Of a DNA stretch of 64,000 bases, positions 52,563 to 60,575 are shown piece after piece. Each line of letters begins with the position of its first letter. Position 1 is the stretch's first letter. A program made the position numbers and the translations under genes. The stretch is from Arthrobacter sp. B1I2 (GTDB taxonomy: Bacteria > Actinomycetota > Actinomycetes > Actinomycetales > Micrococcaceae), in the NCBI RefSeq assembly GCF_030816485.1, contig NZ_JAUSYC010000001.1, forward strand, positions 1,178,001 through 1,242,000, written 5' to 3'. A model generated the notes under the pieces. That model saw nothing but the letters and a program-made list of their open reading frames with translations. It did not search any database and was not told where the DNA came from.

Positions 52563-53057
52563 TTATGGCTCCACGAGGATGCCATCGGGATCGCACCAGA
52601 TGGTGGCTCCGGGACGGAAGGTCACGCCGTCGATCACCACATCAATGTCAACCTCGCCGGCGCCCGCCTTCAGGCTCTTCCGGGGGTTGCTGCCCAGGGC
52701 CTTGACCCCGAGGTCCAGTTGAGCGATCGCCAGCCGGTCGCGGATGGCGCCGTTGATGACGACGCCGGCCCAGCCGTTCGCCACGGCGCTTTCGGCGATC
52801 ATGTCCCCCATCAGCGCCGTGCCCAGCGATCCGCCGCCGTCCACCACCAGTACCGCCCCGTTACCCGGCGAACCGAGCGTGGACTTCACCAGGGCGTTGT
52901 CCTGGAAGCAGCGGATGGTCCGGACCGGGCCGCTGAAGTGGGAGCGGCCGCCCAGGGACTGGAACTGCAGGGAGACGGACGCCAGTTGGTCACCGCGCTC
53001 GTCGTAGAGGTCGGCGGTGTTGACCGCTGTGCCTTCAGCCGGGGTTGGCGCGCTCAT
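52563..53057 (-). CDS. rraA: RraA-like protein (RNase E regulator / HMG aldolase family)
   Basis: 164 residues from ATG 53057 with AAGGAG. The chain holds GNGAVLVVDGGGSLGTALMGDMIAESAVANGWAGVVINGAIRDRLAI, matching the RraA fold with R-D of the metal-binding pair, and GSNPRKSLKAGAGEVD. This family contains an inhibitor of RNase E and 4-hydroxy-4-methyl-2-oxoglutarate aldolases, which are close in sequence; the enzymatic form needs D and G-x-x-x-R residues that are present here, so an aldolase role cannot be excluded. Confidence 0.85.
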   Translation of the reverse strand: MSAPTPAEGTAVNTADLYDERGDQLASVSLQFQSLGGRSHFSGPVRTIRCFQDNALVKSTLGSPGNGAVLVVDGGGSLGTALMGDMIAESAVANGWAGVVINGAIRDRLAIAQLDLGVKALGSNPRKSLKAGAGEVDIDVVIDGVTFRPGATIWCDPDGILVEP

Positions 53058-53175
53058 CTGGTTCTCCTTGGTACTCAGGCAACGTTGTGGCCGGCCACCG
53101 GGTGCCGGGGGCCGGGTATCGCCCACGATAGTCTGATTCCACCGCCAAACCGGCCGCACCAGGGGGAGCACGCCA

Positions 53176-54462
53176 ATGAGTCTGTCCAACACACCCGCGC
53201 CGCCGGATGGCACGTCCGCAGGCCAAACCGCGACGCCGGCGCTCGCCGAGCCGGCCGAAAAGGTCACCGCCCGGTGGGTCACCGGCCTGGTGCTGGTGAA
53301 CGTAGGCATCAATGCCGCGTTCTTCGGTCCCATCAACGTGTTCATCGGCCAGCAGGCCATCAGCATCGACGCGCCGGGCAAGGAAGCCATCCTCTCGCTG
53401 GTCACCGCCTGCGGGGCAGCTGTCTCACTGGTGGCCAATCCCCTCTTCGGCGCGCTTTCGGACCGGACAACCTCCCGTTTGGGCCGGCGTGCACCGTGGG
53501 TGCTGGCCGGGGCAGTCCTGGCCACTGCGGCGCTGCTGGCCATGTCCTTTTCGGGTGCTGTGGCGCTGATGGTGCTGTTTTGGTGCCTGGTGCAGCTCGG
53601 CGCAAACGCTGCCTATGCCGCCATCACCGCCGCGGTCCCGGACCGGGTGCCCGTCGTCCAACGCGGGGGAGTGGGTGGCCTGGCGGCCATGGGCCAGACC
53701 CTTGGCATCCTTGCCGGGGCCGTCTTCGGCGCGGCGGTGTCGGGAAACTTCATGGTGGGCTACTGGCTGTGCGCGGCGGCCCTCCTGCTCTCGGTCCTGC
53801 CGTACCTGTTCCACCCGAACGATCCCGCGTTGCCGAAAGGGGCCCCCGGAGGATTCCGGATCGGCGGGTTCCTGCGGGGCTTCTGGATCAGCCCCCGGCG
53901 TTACCCGGACTTCGCGTGGGCCTGGCTTACCCGCTTCCTGGTCAATGTGGGAAACCAGTTGACCATCGTCTACCTGCTCTTCTTCCTGCGTGACGTCGTC
54001 GGCCATGAGGATCCCGCCGCGGGAGTGCTGGTCCTCACAGGTATCTACGCGGTGATGGTGATGATCACCGCCGTGCTGGCCGGACCGTGGAGTGACCGCG
54101 TTGGCAGGCGGAAGCCGTTCGTCATCGGATCTTCCGCCACCATCGCCATGGCCGGCGCCATCATGGCGTTCTTTCCCGTCTGGCCCGGTGCGCTGGCAGG
54201 GGCCGCCGTCCTGGGCATTGGGTTCGGCGCCTACCTGGCCGTGGACTTTGCGCTGCTGACCCAAGTCCTGCCGTTTGCCGTGAGCCGGGGCAAGGACATG
54301 GGGGTCATCAACGTCGCCAACTCGCTGCCGCAGGTGGTTGCTCCGGCCCTGGCGCTCCTGGCAGTAACACACTGGGGCGGCTACCGGACACTGTTCCTCA
54401 CCGCGGCCGCCATCGGGCTGCTGGGTGCCGTTTTCGTCGTGAAAATCAAGGGTGTCGACTGA
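53176..54462 (+). CDS. MFS transporter
   Basis: 428 residues, twelve helices. The N-terminal 35 residues are a Pro/Ala soluble region. LSDRTTSRLGRRAPWVLAGA is the loop 2-3 motif and GPWSDRVGRRKPFVIG is its repeat in the second half. The first-half loop form DRTTSRLGRR is typical of glycoside-pentoside-hexuronide-like or sucrose-type porters. GGGGAG lies upstream of ATG 53176. Divergent from rraA; the substrate is unknown. Confidence 0.88.
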   Translation: MSLSNTPAPPDGTSAGQTATPALAEPAEKVTARWVTGLVLVNVGINAAFFGPINVFIGQQAISIDAPGKEAILSLVTACGAAVSLVANPLFGALSDRTTSRLGRRAPWVLAGAVLATAALLAMSFSGAVALMVLFWCLVQLGANAAYAAITAAVPDRVPVVQRGGVGGLAAMGQTLGILAGAVFGAAVSGNFMVGYWLCAAALLLSVLPYLFHPNDPALPKGAPGGFRIGGFLRGFWISPRRYPDFAWAWLTRFLVNVGNQLTIVYLLFFLRDVVGHEDPAAGVLVLTGIYAVMVMITAVLAGPWSDRVGRRKPFVIGSSATIAMAGAIMAFFPVWPGALAGAAVLGIGFGAYLAVDFALLTQVLPFAVSRGKDMGVINVANSLPQVVAPALALLAVTHWGGYRTLFLTAAAIGLLGAVFVVKIKGVD

Positions 54463-54502
54463 CCCGGAGGTCCCCAAAACTAAGGCCGCTGACTAAATAG
54501 GT

Positions 54503-54514
54503 CACACGCGTGTG
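54503..54514. promoter_or_regulatory. Palindrome in the promoter of the TetR gene
   Basis: CACACGCGTGTG is a perfect 12-bp palindrome immediately upstream of TATAGT (54518-54523), a good -10. This is a probable autoregulatory site. Confidence 0.55.
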
Positions 54515-54593
54515 CCGTATAGTTGAACCGGGCTGCAGGGCGGTACGGAAGTGGGGGCGCTCCTGGCCGCAGCCCCTAAAAACACAACCCGGA

Positions 54594-55181
54594 ATGCTGA
54601 TGCCCGAGACTTTTTCAGACCATCCGCCCATGGCCGCCCGGCCTTCCGCTCCACGCCAGCGCCTCCGCTACACACGGATCCTCGATGCCGCTGCAGGGTT
54701 TGCCCGCATGGGACTTGATGCCGTGGAACTCTCCCAGGTCGCGGAGAAGGCAGACGTGCCGCTGGGAACCCTTTACCGTTACTTTCCGTCGCCCACCCAC
54801 CTGATGCTGGCGCTGTACCGGCAGCAGCTGGACGAGCTGCAGGCCGGCACCCGCGGCTCTTCCCCACGCTTCCGCGGCCGCGCACTCTCCGGCCTGCTGA
54901 TGGAGATCTTCCATATGCGCGTGATGCAGCCTGCCGTAGAGCAATGCCTCAGCCGGGGCGTGTACCTCCCGGAAAAGGACACCACGGAACTCCTGCGCGA
55001 GATTGATGCGCTCAGTGAGAAGCTTGTTGCCGGCGCCTGCGGCGACGCCGTGGGTGCGAGGGTCCTCCTCCTGACGGTCACTGGTCTGGTCCAGTCAGTG
55101 CGGAACCGCCGGCTATCCCTCTTCGAGGCGGAAGAGGACCTGAAAAAGGCGTGTGGCAGGCTGTCCCCCAAGGCGGATTGA
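54594..55181 (+). CDS. TetR-family transcriptional regulator
   Basis: About 195 residues from ATG 54594 (54600 is equally possible). RLRYTRILDAAAGFARMGLDAVELSQVAEKADVPLGTLYRYFPSPTHLMLALYRQQL is the helix-turn-helix. The C-terminal domain contains VARVLLLTVTGLVQSVRNR-like helices. This resembles KstR/FadR-type lipid regulators in outline, but the ligand is not recognisable. The -10 TATAGT gives about a 65-base leader. No partner gene is close. Confidence 0.82.
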   Translation: MLMPETFSDHPPMAARPSAPRQRLRYTRILDAAAGFARMGLDAVELSQVAEKADVPLGTLYRYFPSPTHLMLALYRQQLDELQAGTRGSSPRFRGRALSGLLMEIFHMRVMQPAVEQCLSRGVYLPEKDTTELLREIDALSEKLVAGACGDAVGARVLLLTVTGLVQSVRNRRLSLFEAEEDLKKACGRLSPKAD

Positions 55182-55496
55182 GCCTTCACAGTGAACAAGT
55201 CCGCGTAACTGGTCTAGACCAAAAGCGCTTTAAATACGCCATATTGCCGTGATGTGGATCACTAAAGCGGGCGATTAAACGTTTTGGCAGTCACAAACGA
55301 TGTCAAGGAGCCCCCAGCGGCCTCTCCGGGGCTGCCTACCATGGGGACATTGGAGCGGCGGGGCGGAAACATCCCCGGCGTTCCCGCGGACCCGCCACCC
55401 CTGGGTTTCCCGCCGCACCACTTTCCACTGCTTGGGCCCGGCCGGACCCAAGCCCCATGTGCCGTGCGCCCACGGCGAGCACCAGGAGACAACGAC
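55182..55496. promoter_or_regulatory. Gene-free 315-base region upstream of malic enzyme
   Basis: No coding sequence fits here. It holds the dre-like palindrome at 55208-55223, an adjacent AAAGCGCTTT palindrome (55222-55231), and the leader of the malic enzyme gene with its ribosome site (AGGAG, 55484-55488). Confidence 0.55.
55208..55223. promoter_or_regulatory. DasR/NagR-type (dre-like) operator
   Basis: ACTGGTCTAGACCAAA matches the Streptomyces DasR consensus ACTGGTCTAGACCACT at 14 of 16 positions, including the whole TGGTCTAGACCA core. DasR/NagR are GntR-family regulators of amino-sugar metabolism. It lies about 290 bases before the malic enzyme start. Confidence 0.65.
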
Positions 55497-56696
55497 GTGT
55501 CCATTGACGCAATCGCAGCCACCGACAATTCAGCAGCCACGGCCCTGACCGAAGACGAAATCTTCAGCGCCCACCAGGGCGGCAAGCTCTCCGTCACCAG
55601 CACCGTTCCCCTGTCCAACAAGCGGGACCTGTCCATCGCCTACACCCCGGGCGTTGCTGAGGTCAGCCGTGCCATCCACGCCAAGCCGGAACTGGCCCGC
55701 ACCCTGACCTGGGCCGAACGCCTGGTAGTGGTGGTCAGCGACGGCACAGCCGTCCTGGGCCTTGGCAACATCGGGGCCAGCGCCTCCCTCCCCGTCATGG
55801 AAGGCAAGTCCGCCCTCTTCAAGACCTTCGGCGACCTTGACTCCATCCCGCTGGTCCTCAACACCACGGACGTGGACGAGATCGTGGAAACCCTGGTCCG
55901 GCTGCGCCCCAGCTTCGGCGCCGTGAACCTTGAAGACATCTCCGCGCCGCGCTGCTTCGAGCTCGAGGAAAAGCTCATCGAAGCGCTCGACTGCCCGGTC
56001 ATGCATGATGACCAGCACGGAACCGCAGTGGTTGCCCTGGCCGCGCTGACCAATGCCGCCAAGGTGACGGGCCGGGCCCTGGAAGGGCTCAAGGTAGTGG
56101 TGTCCGGTGCCGGCGCCGCCGGCATCGCCGTCGCCGAAATCCTGCTCGCGGCCGGCATCACCGACGTTGTCCTGCTCGACTCCCGGGGCGTCATCAACAG
56201 CGGCCGTGCCGACCTCGCCGCCAGCCCTGCCAGCAAGAAGGCGGACATTGCCGGCCGCAGCAACCCCCGCGGCATTGACGGCGGTCCGGCTGAAGCGCTG
56301 GCCGGTGCCGACGTCTTCATCGGCGTCTCCTCCTCCAAGCTGGACGAGGCCCACCTGGCCTCGATGAACCAGGACGCCATCGTGTTCGCCCTCTCCAACC
56401 CGGACCCCGAAGTCCTGCCCGAGGTCGCCGTCAAGTACGCGGCAGTGGTGGCCACCGGCCGCAGCGACTTCCCCAACCAGATCAACAACGTCCTGGCATT
56501 CCCGGGCATCTTCCGCGGCGCCCTGGACGCCGGTGCCCGCCGCATCACCCCGGCCATGAAGCTTGCAGCGGCGCGCGCCATCGCCGAGCTCGCGGCCGAG
56601 GACCTTTCCGCCGACTACATCGTCCCCAGCCCGCTGGACCCGCGCGTGGCGCCCGCTGTCACCGCGGCCGTCGCCGCGGCGGTGGAAGCGGAGTAG
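55497..56696 (+). CDS. NAD(P)-dependent malic enzyme
   Basis: 399 residues from GTG 55497, with AGGAG eight bases upstream; the frame is open further but not protein-like. It decarboxylates malate to pyruvate. The sequence contains SIAYTPGVAEVSRAI, the catalytic lysine in MEGKSALFKTFGD, metal ligands in NLEDISAP and MHDDQHGTAVV, and the NAD fold VVSGAGAAGIAVAE. NFPNQINNV-like DFPNQINNVLAFPGIF is also conserved. No C-terminal phosphotransacetylase domain, so it is the short form. Confidence 0.95.
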   Translation: MSIDAIAATDNSAATALTEDEIFSAHQGGKLSVTSTVPLSNKRDLSIAYTPGVAEVSRAIHAKPELARTLTWAERLVVVVSDGTAVLGLGNIGASASLPVMEGKSALFKTFGDLDSIPLVLNTTDVDEIVETLVRLRPSFGAVNLEDISAPRCFELEEKLIEALDCPVMHDDQHGTAVVALAALTNAAKVTGRALEGLKVVVSGAGAAGIAVAEILLAAGITDVVLLDSRGVINSGRADLAASPASKKADIAGRSNPRGIDGGPAEALAGADVFIGVSSSKLDEAHLASMNQDAIVFALSNPDPEVLPEVAVKYAAVVATGRSDFPNQINNVLAFPGIFRGALDAGARRITPAMKLAAARAIAELAAEDLSADYIVPSPLDPRVAPAVTAAVAAAVEAE

Positions 56697-56715
56697 GTTC
56701 CTCCGGCAGGAACCA

Positions 56716-56756
56716 CGACGGCGGTGCCTCCTTCCCGGAAGGAGGCACCGCCGTCG
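56716..56756. terminator. 20-bp hairpin downstream of malic enzyme
   Basis: The arms 56716-56735 and 56737-56756 are perfectly complementary (opening CGACGGCGGTGCC, closing GGCACCGCCGTCG). There is no T-run. It lies 20 bases beyond the stop. Confidence 0.75.
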
Positions 56757-56775
56757 GGCGCTAAGAAGTGGCCCC

Positions 56776-56781
56776 TAGACT
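56776..56781 (+). promoter_or_regulatory. Putative -10 of the DUF456 gene (leaderless)
   Basis: TAGACT, seven bases, then the ATG at 56789. Confidence 0.45.
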
Positions 56782-56788
56782 GGGGTTC

Positions 56789-57292
56789 ATGAGTTCCGAG
56801 ACCGTGGTGACCATCCTGTGCGGCCTGGCCATCCTGGTGGGGGTGGCCGGCACCATCATTCCTGTCCTGCCCGGCAGCGTCCTCATTGGCATCAGCCTGT
56901 TGGCCTGGGCCATCTGGGGCGGTGCGGGGACGGCGGGGTGGATCGTCTTCGCGGTGGCCATGATCTTTGTGGCCGCGGGGATGACGGCCGGCGCTGTCCT
57001 TACCGGCAGGAAGCTCAAGCAGCATGCCATTCCCAGCCGCAGCGTCGTGGTGGCCCTGGTAGCGGGTGTGGCAGGGATGTTCATCATCCCGGTGGTGGGC
57101 CTCTTTGTTGGCTTCGCCGCCGGCCTGCTGGTCAGCGAGTTCCTCCGGACCCGGAACTTTTCGACGGCGGCGAGGTCCAGCTGGGCCGGGCTGAAGGCCA
57201 CCGGGCTGGGGATGCTTGCCGAGTTCGGGCTCGCCTGCCTTGCCGCCAGTACCTGGGTCATCGGGGTGTGGATAGCCGCCGCGAACGGCTGA
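56789..57292 (+). CDS. DUF456 membrane protein
   Basis: 167 residues from ATG 56789. Four to five hydrophobic helices with glycine-rich turns: ILVGVAGTIIPVLPGSVLIGISLLAWAIW and AGVAGMFIIPVVGLFVGFAAGLLVSEFL are the DUF456 repeats. The role of this family is unknown; it is a small integral membrane protein. Preceded by a promoter and terminator, so transcribed alone. Confidence 0.85.
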   Translation: MSSETVVTILCGLAILVGVAGTIIPVLPGSVLIGISLLAWAIWGGAGTAGWIVFAVAMIFVAAGMTAGAVLTGRKLKQHAIPSRSVVVALVAGVAGMFIIPVVGLFVGFAAGLLVSEFLRTRNFSTAARSSWAGLKATGLGMLAEFGLACLAASTWVIGVWIAAANG

Positions 57293-57323
57293 GTCCGCAA
57301 CGGCGCAGACGAACAGCCCGAAT

Positions 57324-57554
57324 TTAGAGCCCCAGGCCGCCGAGCTTGTCCCCGAGGCCGCCCGGCAGTTTGTCTCCGAGTCCGCCGGGAAGCCTGGACA
57401 GCAGTTCGGCCGGATTGATGCCGAATTTCGACAGCAGGCCTGCGTGCTGTTCGGTGTCCACCTGGTCCGGCAACTCCGATTCCGCCTGCGAGGCCTTGTC
57501 CTGGTCTCCCTGGGACCGGAGGAGTTCAAGGATCTGGTTCTTATCGATCTGCAT
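57324..57554 (-). CDS. Small protein with Gly/Leu repeats at its C-terminus
   Basis: 76 residues from ATG 57554; GGAG is seven bases upstream. The N-terminal 45 residues are soluble and helical (IDKNQILELLRSQGDQDKASQAESELP). LLSRLPGGLGDKLPGGLGDKLGGLGL is a tandem octapeptide repeat (LPGGLGDK twice, then a partial copy). No function is recognised. The repeat resembles amphipathic or structural motifs of cell-surface proteins, but there is no signal peptide. Confidence 0.7.
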   Translation of the reverse strand: MQIDKNQILELLRSQGDQDKASQAESELPDQVDTEQHAGLLSKFGINPAELLSRLPGGLGDKLPGGLGDKLGGLGL

Positions 57555-57685
57555 AGCAATCTCCTTGCCAAGATTCATTTACTAAGGGTGCTTACTACCC
57601 TTCCTGAAAATGGCGCCGCGGACAAGACCCCCTGCGCCATCACGCGTCCGACGGCCAGCGCATCGAGCACTGAACGCCGCCCGGC

Positions 57686-57691
57686 TAGCAT
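57686..57691 (+). promoter_or_regulatory. Putative -10 of the 57698 gene (leaderless)
   Basis: TAGCAT, six bases, then the ATG at 57698. Confidence 0.4.
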
Positions 57692-57697
57692 GGAAAG

Positions 57698-58675
57698 ATG
57701 AGCGCCGGGGACACCGCACCGATCTACTGGGACAGCCGTGACCTCACCCCCTACGGGCAGGCCCAGCTGCGCACACCGGTCCACGACCTTGCCGGGGGAG
57801 TGGGCGGGCTGCTGACCGGCGTCCTGGGCGGACGCAACCCCGCCCTGCTGTCCATCGACGGCGAGGTGCCCCGGCTCAAGCGCCTGGTGCCCAAACCTGC
57901 AAAGGCGGTGCATGAAGCTGTCTTCACCAGCCGCGAACCGGAACCCCTGATCGCCCTGGCACGGGCCTACCCGGGGTGGGCTGGCCTCTGTTACCTCATG
58001 GCCGGGCTGCTGGCGTACAAGCACGGCGGCTACCTGCGCGCTTCCGAGCTCCTCCAGCGCGGGCTGACCACCAGGAATGACGACGAAGCGAACCGTTACT
58101 CATCCACCTACCTCACCAGGATCGTCACCCGGATTGAACTGGCCGAGCGGGTGGAGATCCCCGTGCTGTTCAGCGAGGAATCGGTGTTCCTGGCCCTGGC
58201 CCACTCGCTGCGCGAGACCGGCCGCACCGAAGCCGCGCTCGACGCGCTGACCGGGCTGCCGCCGTCACTCCCCATGGCCTTGGCCCGCTGTTCACTGGCT
58301 CTCACGCTGGGCCGCAGCCGCACCGTGATCGACTGGACGGAGGGGCTGCTGAACGCTGACGATCTCTCTGCAGCCCTGCTGCTGGTCCGCGCCCGCGCCC
58401 TGCGAAGGGAAGGCCGGCTGGATGCTGCGCACCAGGCAATCGCCGAAGTCCTGCGCCGCCGCAAGACACACCTTGCGCTCCGCAATGACGCGCTGACGGA
58501 CCGGGCTTTGCTCGTGCTGGAATCGGGGCGGCGGTCACTGAATCCCCGCGACTGGGGACGCCGGCGCGGGGACCCGGAACCGCAGCGCGAGCTGGAGGGG
58601 CCGGCGCCAATTCGCAAGGACGAGGAAATGCGGCGGATCTGGGAGCAGGACTGGAAGGAACTCAGCGGAGACTAG
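57698..58675 (+). CDS. Uncharacterised TPR-like helical protein
   Basis: 325 residues, soluble. After a 60-residue N-terminal region (IYWDSRDLTPYGQAQLRTPVHDL) the rest is a series of helix pairs with tetratricopeptide-like spacing (residues about 85-270: GYLRASELLQRGLTTRNDDE, LLVRARALRREGRLDAAHQA, IAEVLRRRKTHLALRNDALT). The C-terminus is charged. No enzymatic motif. TPR folds bind partner proteins; no partner is evident. Converges with the LysE gene. Confidence 0.7.
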   Translation: MSAGDTAPIYWDSRDLTPYGQAQLRTPVHDLAGGVGGLLTGVLGGRNPALLSIDGEVPRLKRLVPKPAKAVHEAVFTSREPEPLIALARAYPGWAGLCYLMAGLLAYKHGGYLRASELLQRGLTTRNDDEANRYSSTYLTRIVTRIELAERVEIPVLFSEESVFLALAHSLRETGRTEAALDALTGLPPSLPMALARCSLALTLGRSRTVIDWTEGLLNADDLSAALLLVRARALRREGRLDAAHQAIAEVLRRRKTHLALRNDALTDRALLVLESGRRSLNPRDWGRRRGDPEPQRELEGPAPIRKDEEMRRIWEQDWKELSGD

Positions 58676-58687
58676 GAACCCGGCCGG

Positions 58688-59335
58688 CTAGTGGAAGCGG
58701 GTGGCCAGGAGCGGCACCAGCTGTTCGCCGAGCAGCACGGCTCCCAGCGCCACCATGATGATGCCGCTGGCAAGCGTTACTGCCCGCGCAGCGCCCGGCC
58801 TGCTCTGCAGCAGTGTGCGCGAGAGCAGGGCCACCACCGTGTAGACCAGGCCTGCCAGCGCCACGAACGTCATGCCCAGCAGCCCGGACTGCACCGGCAC
58901 GGGGAACGGGGCCTCGGAGCTGACGAACTGGGGAATGAGGGCCACGTAGAAGAGCAGGCCCTTGGGGTTAATCCCGCTGGTGCCCATCCCCTGCAGGAAG
59001 GTGCGCAGTTGCGTCCCCGAACCCCCGCCGGCTGCATCCGCGCTGAAGCTGGCGCCGCGCCAGGACCGGAGGGTCCCCACCCCGAGCCACAGCAGGTAGC
59101 CCGCGCCGGCCAGGGTGATCCACCCCAGGAGGCCGGGCATGCCTGCCAGCACGGCGGCCAAGCCGGCTACCAGCAGGACGGTGTGGAGGACGTAGCCGCC
59201 GCAAAGCCCGGCAACCGCCGGGACGAAACTGCGCTGCCGGAGGCCCGCCGCGATGGTGTAGGCCCAGTCCACTCCCGGCGTGCAGGCCAAGGCTGCGGCC
59301 ACCACCAGGAAGGCCAGGAACAGCTGCGGGTTCAT
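58688..59335 (-). CDS. LysE-family amino acid exporter
   Basis: 215 residues, six helices. LAFLVVAAALACTPGVDWAYTIAAGLRQRSFVPAVAGLCGGYVLHTVLLVAGLAAVL is the LysE/RhtB start (with the C/G-P-G-x-D turn) and MGTSGINPKGLLFYVALIPQFV the conserved central loop N-P-K. It exports an amino acid or homoserine lactone. SD AGGAG precedes the ATG. It is divergent from an Lrp-type gene, a standard pairing for substrate-induced export. Confidence 0.92.
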   Translation of the reverse strand: MNPQLFLAFLVVAAALACTPGVDWAYTIAAGLRQRSFVPAVAGLCGGYVLHTVLLVAGLAAVLAGMPGLLGWITLAGAGYLLWLGVGTLRSWRGASFSADAAGGGSGTQLRTFLQGMGTSGINPKGLLFYVALIPQFVSSEAPFPVPVQSGLLGMTFVALAGLVYTVVALLSRTLLQSRPGAARAVTLASGIIMVALGAVLLGEQLVPLLATRFH

Positions 59336-59430
59336 CGGGTTTCTCCTGTCGACGGGCTCTCAGGAGCAACCATAGGGAGAATCCGGCCAAAAGTGCTGTC
59401 CTGTTTTCGCTCGCCCCGCGGTCCACGCAG

Positions 59431-59436
59431 TATGTT
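59431..59436 (+). promoter_or_regulatory. Putative -10 of the Lrp gene beside lysE (leaderless)
   Basis: TATGTT, six bases, then the GTG at 59443. Confidence 0.4.
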
Positions 59437-59442
59437 TATTGC

Positions 59443-59898
59443 GTGTTAGATAAGATCGACAGGAATATCTTGCGCCACCTCCAGGAGGACGGCCGCATGA
59501 CTGCCACCGCGCTTGCAGCGAAGGTGGGCCTTACGGTGGCGCCGTGCCACCGGCGGCTGCGCGATCTGGAGCAGTCCGGAGTGATCCGCGGGTACAAGGC
59601 AGACGTTGACCCTGCGGCTGTGGGCCTGGGGTTTGAGGCGATCGTTTTTGTCACCCTCCGCCAGGTGGACCGGCCCACCATGGAGATCTTCGAGAACCGG
59701 GTGGCGGACAACCCGAACATTGTGGAGGCCCAGCGGCTGTTTGGTTCACCGGACTACCTCTTGAAGGTCATTGCCGAGGACCTGCCGGCCTACCAGCGCT
59801 TCTACGACACGGAACTGACGTCCCTGCCCGGCGTGGAGCGGCTGACGTCAACACTGGTCATGAAGAACCTCAAATCCAACGCGGGCCCGCCCGTCTAG
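59443..59898 (+). CDS. Lrp/AsnC-family transcriptional regulator
   Basis: 151 residues from GTG 59443. The N-terminal HTH is LDKIDRNILRHLQEDGRMTATALAAKVGLTVAPCHRRLRDLEQSGVIRGYKADVDPAAVGLG. The C-terminal RAM domain senses amino acids (FVTLRQVDRPTMEIFENRV, GSPDYLLKVIAEDLPAYQRF). As the divergent partner of lysE it is the likely activator in response to the exported amino acid. Confidence 0.92.
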   Translation: MLDKIDRNILRHLQEDGRMTATALAAKVGLTVAPCHRRLRDLEQSGVIRGYKADVDPAAVGLGFEAIVFVTLRQVDRPTMEIFENRVADNPNIVEAQRLFGSPDYLLKVIAEDLPAYQRFYDTELTSLPGVERLTSTLVMKNLKSNAGPPV

Positions 59899-59911
59899 AC
59901 CTGTTCCCACG

Positions 59912-60575
59912 TCAGCCTGCAGGCAGGATGTGGACGATGATCACCTGCGTGTCCTTGCCGCCGTCGTAGCGAAGATCGTAGTTCACCGTCAGCCCGGTGT
60001 CTGTTCCGGGCGTGATGGAGAAATCGCTCTTGGAGGCAGGGTCCGCTTGCGTGCTGCTGATCCATTCTTCAGCCGATTCCGCGGAGATCCCGTAGCGCCG
60101 GACGCCGTCCCTGATCAGCTCGAAGTACTCGTCCGCGGAGCTTGCGGTGAGGAAGTAGGTGACCTCGCTGAAGTCCGTCCTCTTGTCCGTGGTGTTGAAG
60201 CGGATCCGGTCCGTTTCGGCGGTGATTTCACCGTTGGGTGCCAGGATGCTGAGGTTGATCTTGCCCGAGTCGCGGGTGTTGATCTCGGGGCCATAGCTGT
60301 CCTTGGTGACACGGACGGCGTCCTTTTCCAGCCGGCCCGAGCTCATATCCAGCCGGGCGGTTTTGGTGTTGCGGATGCTTTCCACGCCGGCGGCGTCAAG
60401 GGTGGAGAAAGAGGAGGTTTTCACGGTGCTCCCTGCAGAAGGTGAAGTGGCGGTAGTCGGATCGGCCGGGGCCGGTGCGGCGGCCTGGCACGCCGGTCAG
60501 GACAAGGAGTGAGCTGAGGGCAACGACGACGGCGGTACGTCCGCCGCGTGCGGCGGCCCGCCGGGGCGCAATCAC
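59912..60575 (-). pseudogene. Lipoprotein gene with a one-base frameshift in its lipobox
   Basis: A GTG at 60575 overlaps the stop of the WXG-domain gene (GTGA at 60575-60572). The reading frame runs through a basic start, RGGRTAVVVALSSLLVLTG, where a lipobox cysteine should follow. One extra base (60491 on the plus strand) shifts the frame here; without it the next codons read C-Q-A-A-A-P-A, giving LTGC. The +1 frame then stays open for about 190 codons (59912 stop) and includes TARLDMSSGRLEKDAVRV and NYDLRYDGGKDTQVIIVHI. The product would be a secreted lipoprotein of unknown family. A sequencing error, a real mutation or programmed shifting could explain it. Confidence 0.7.
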
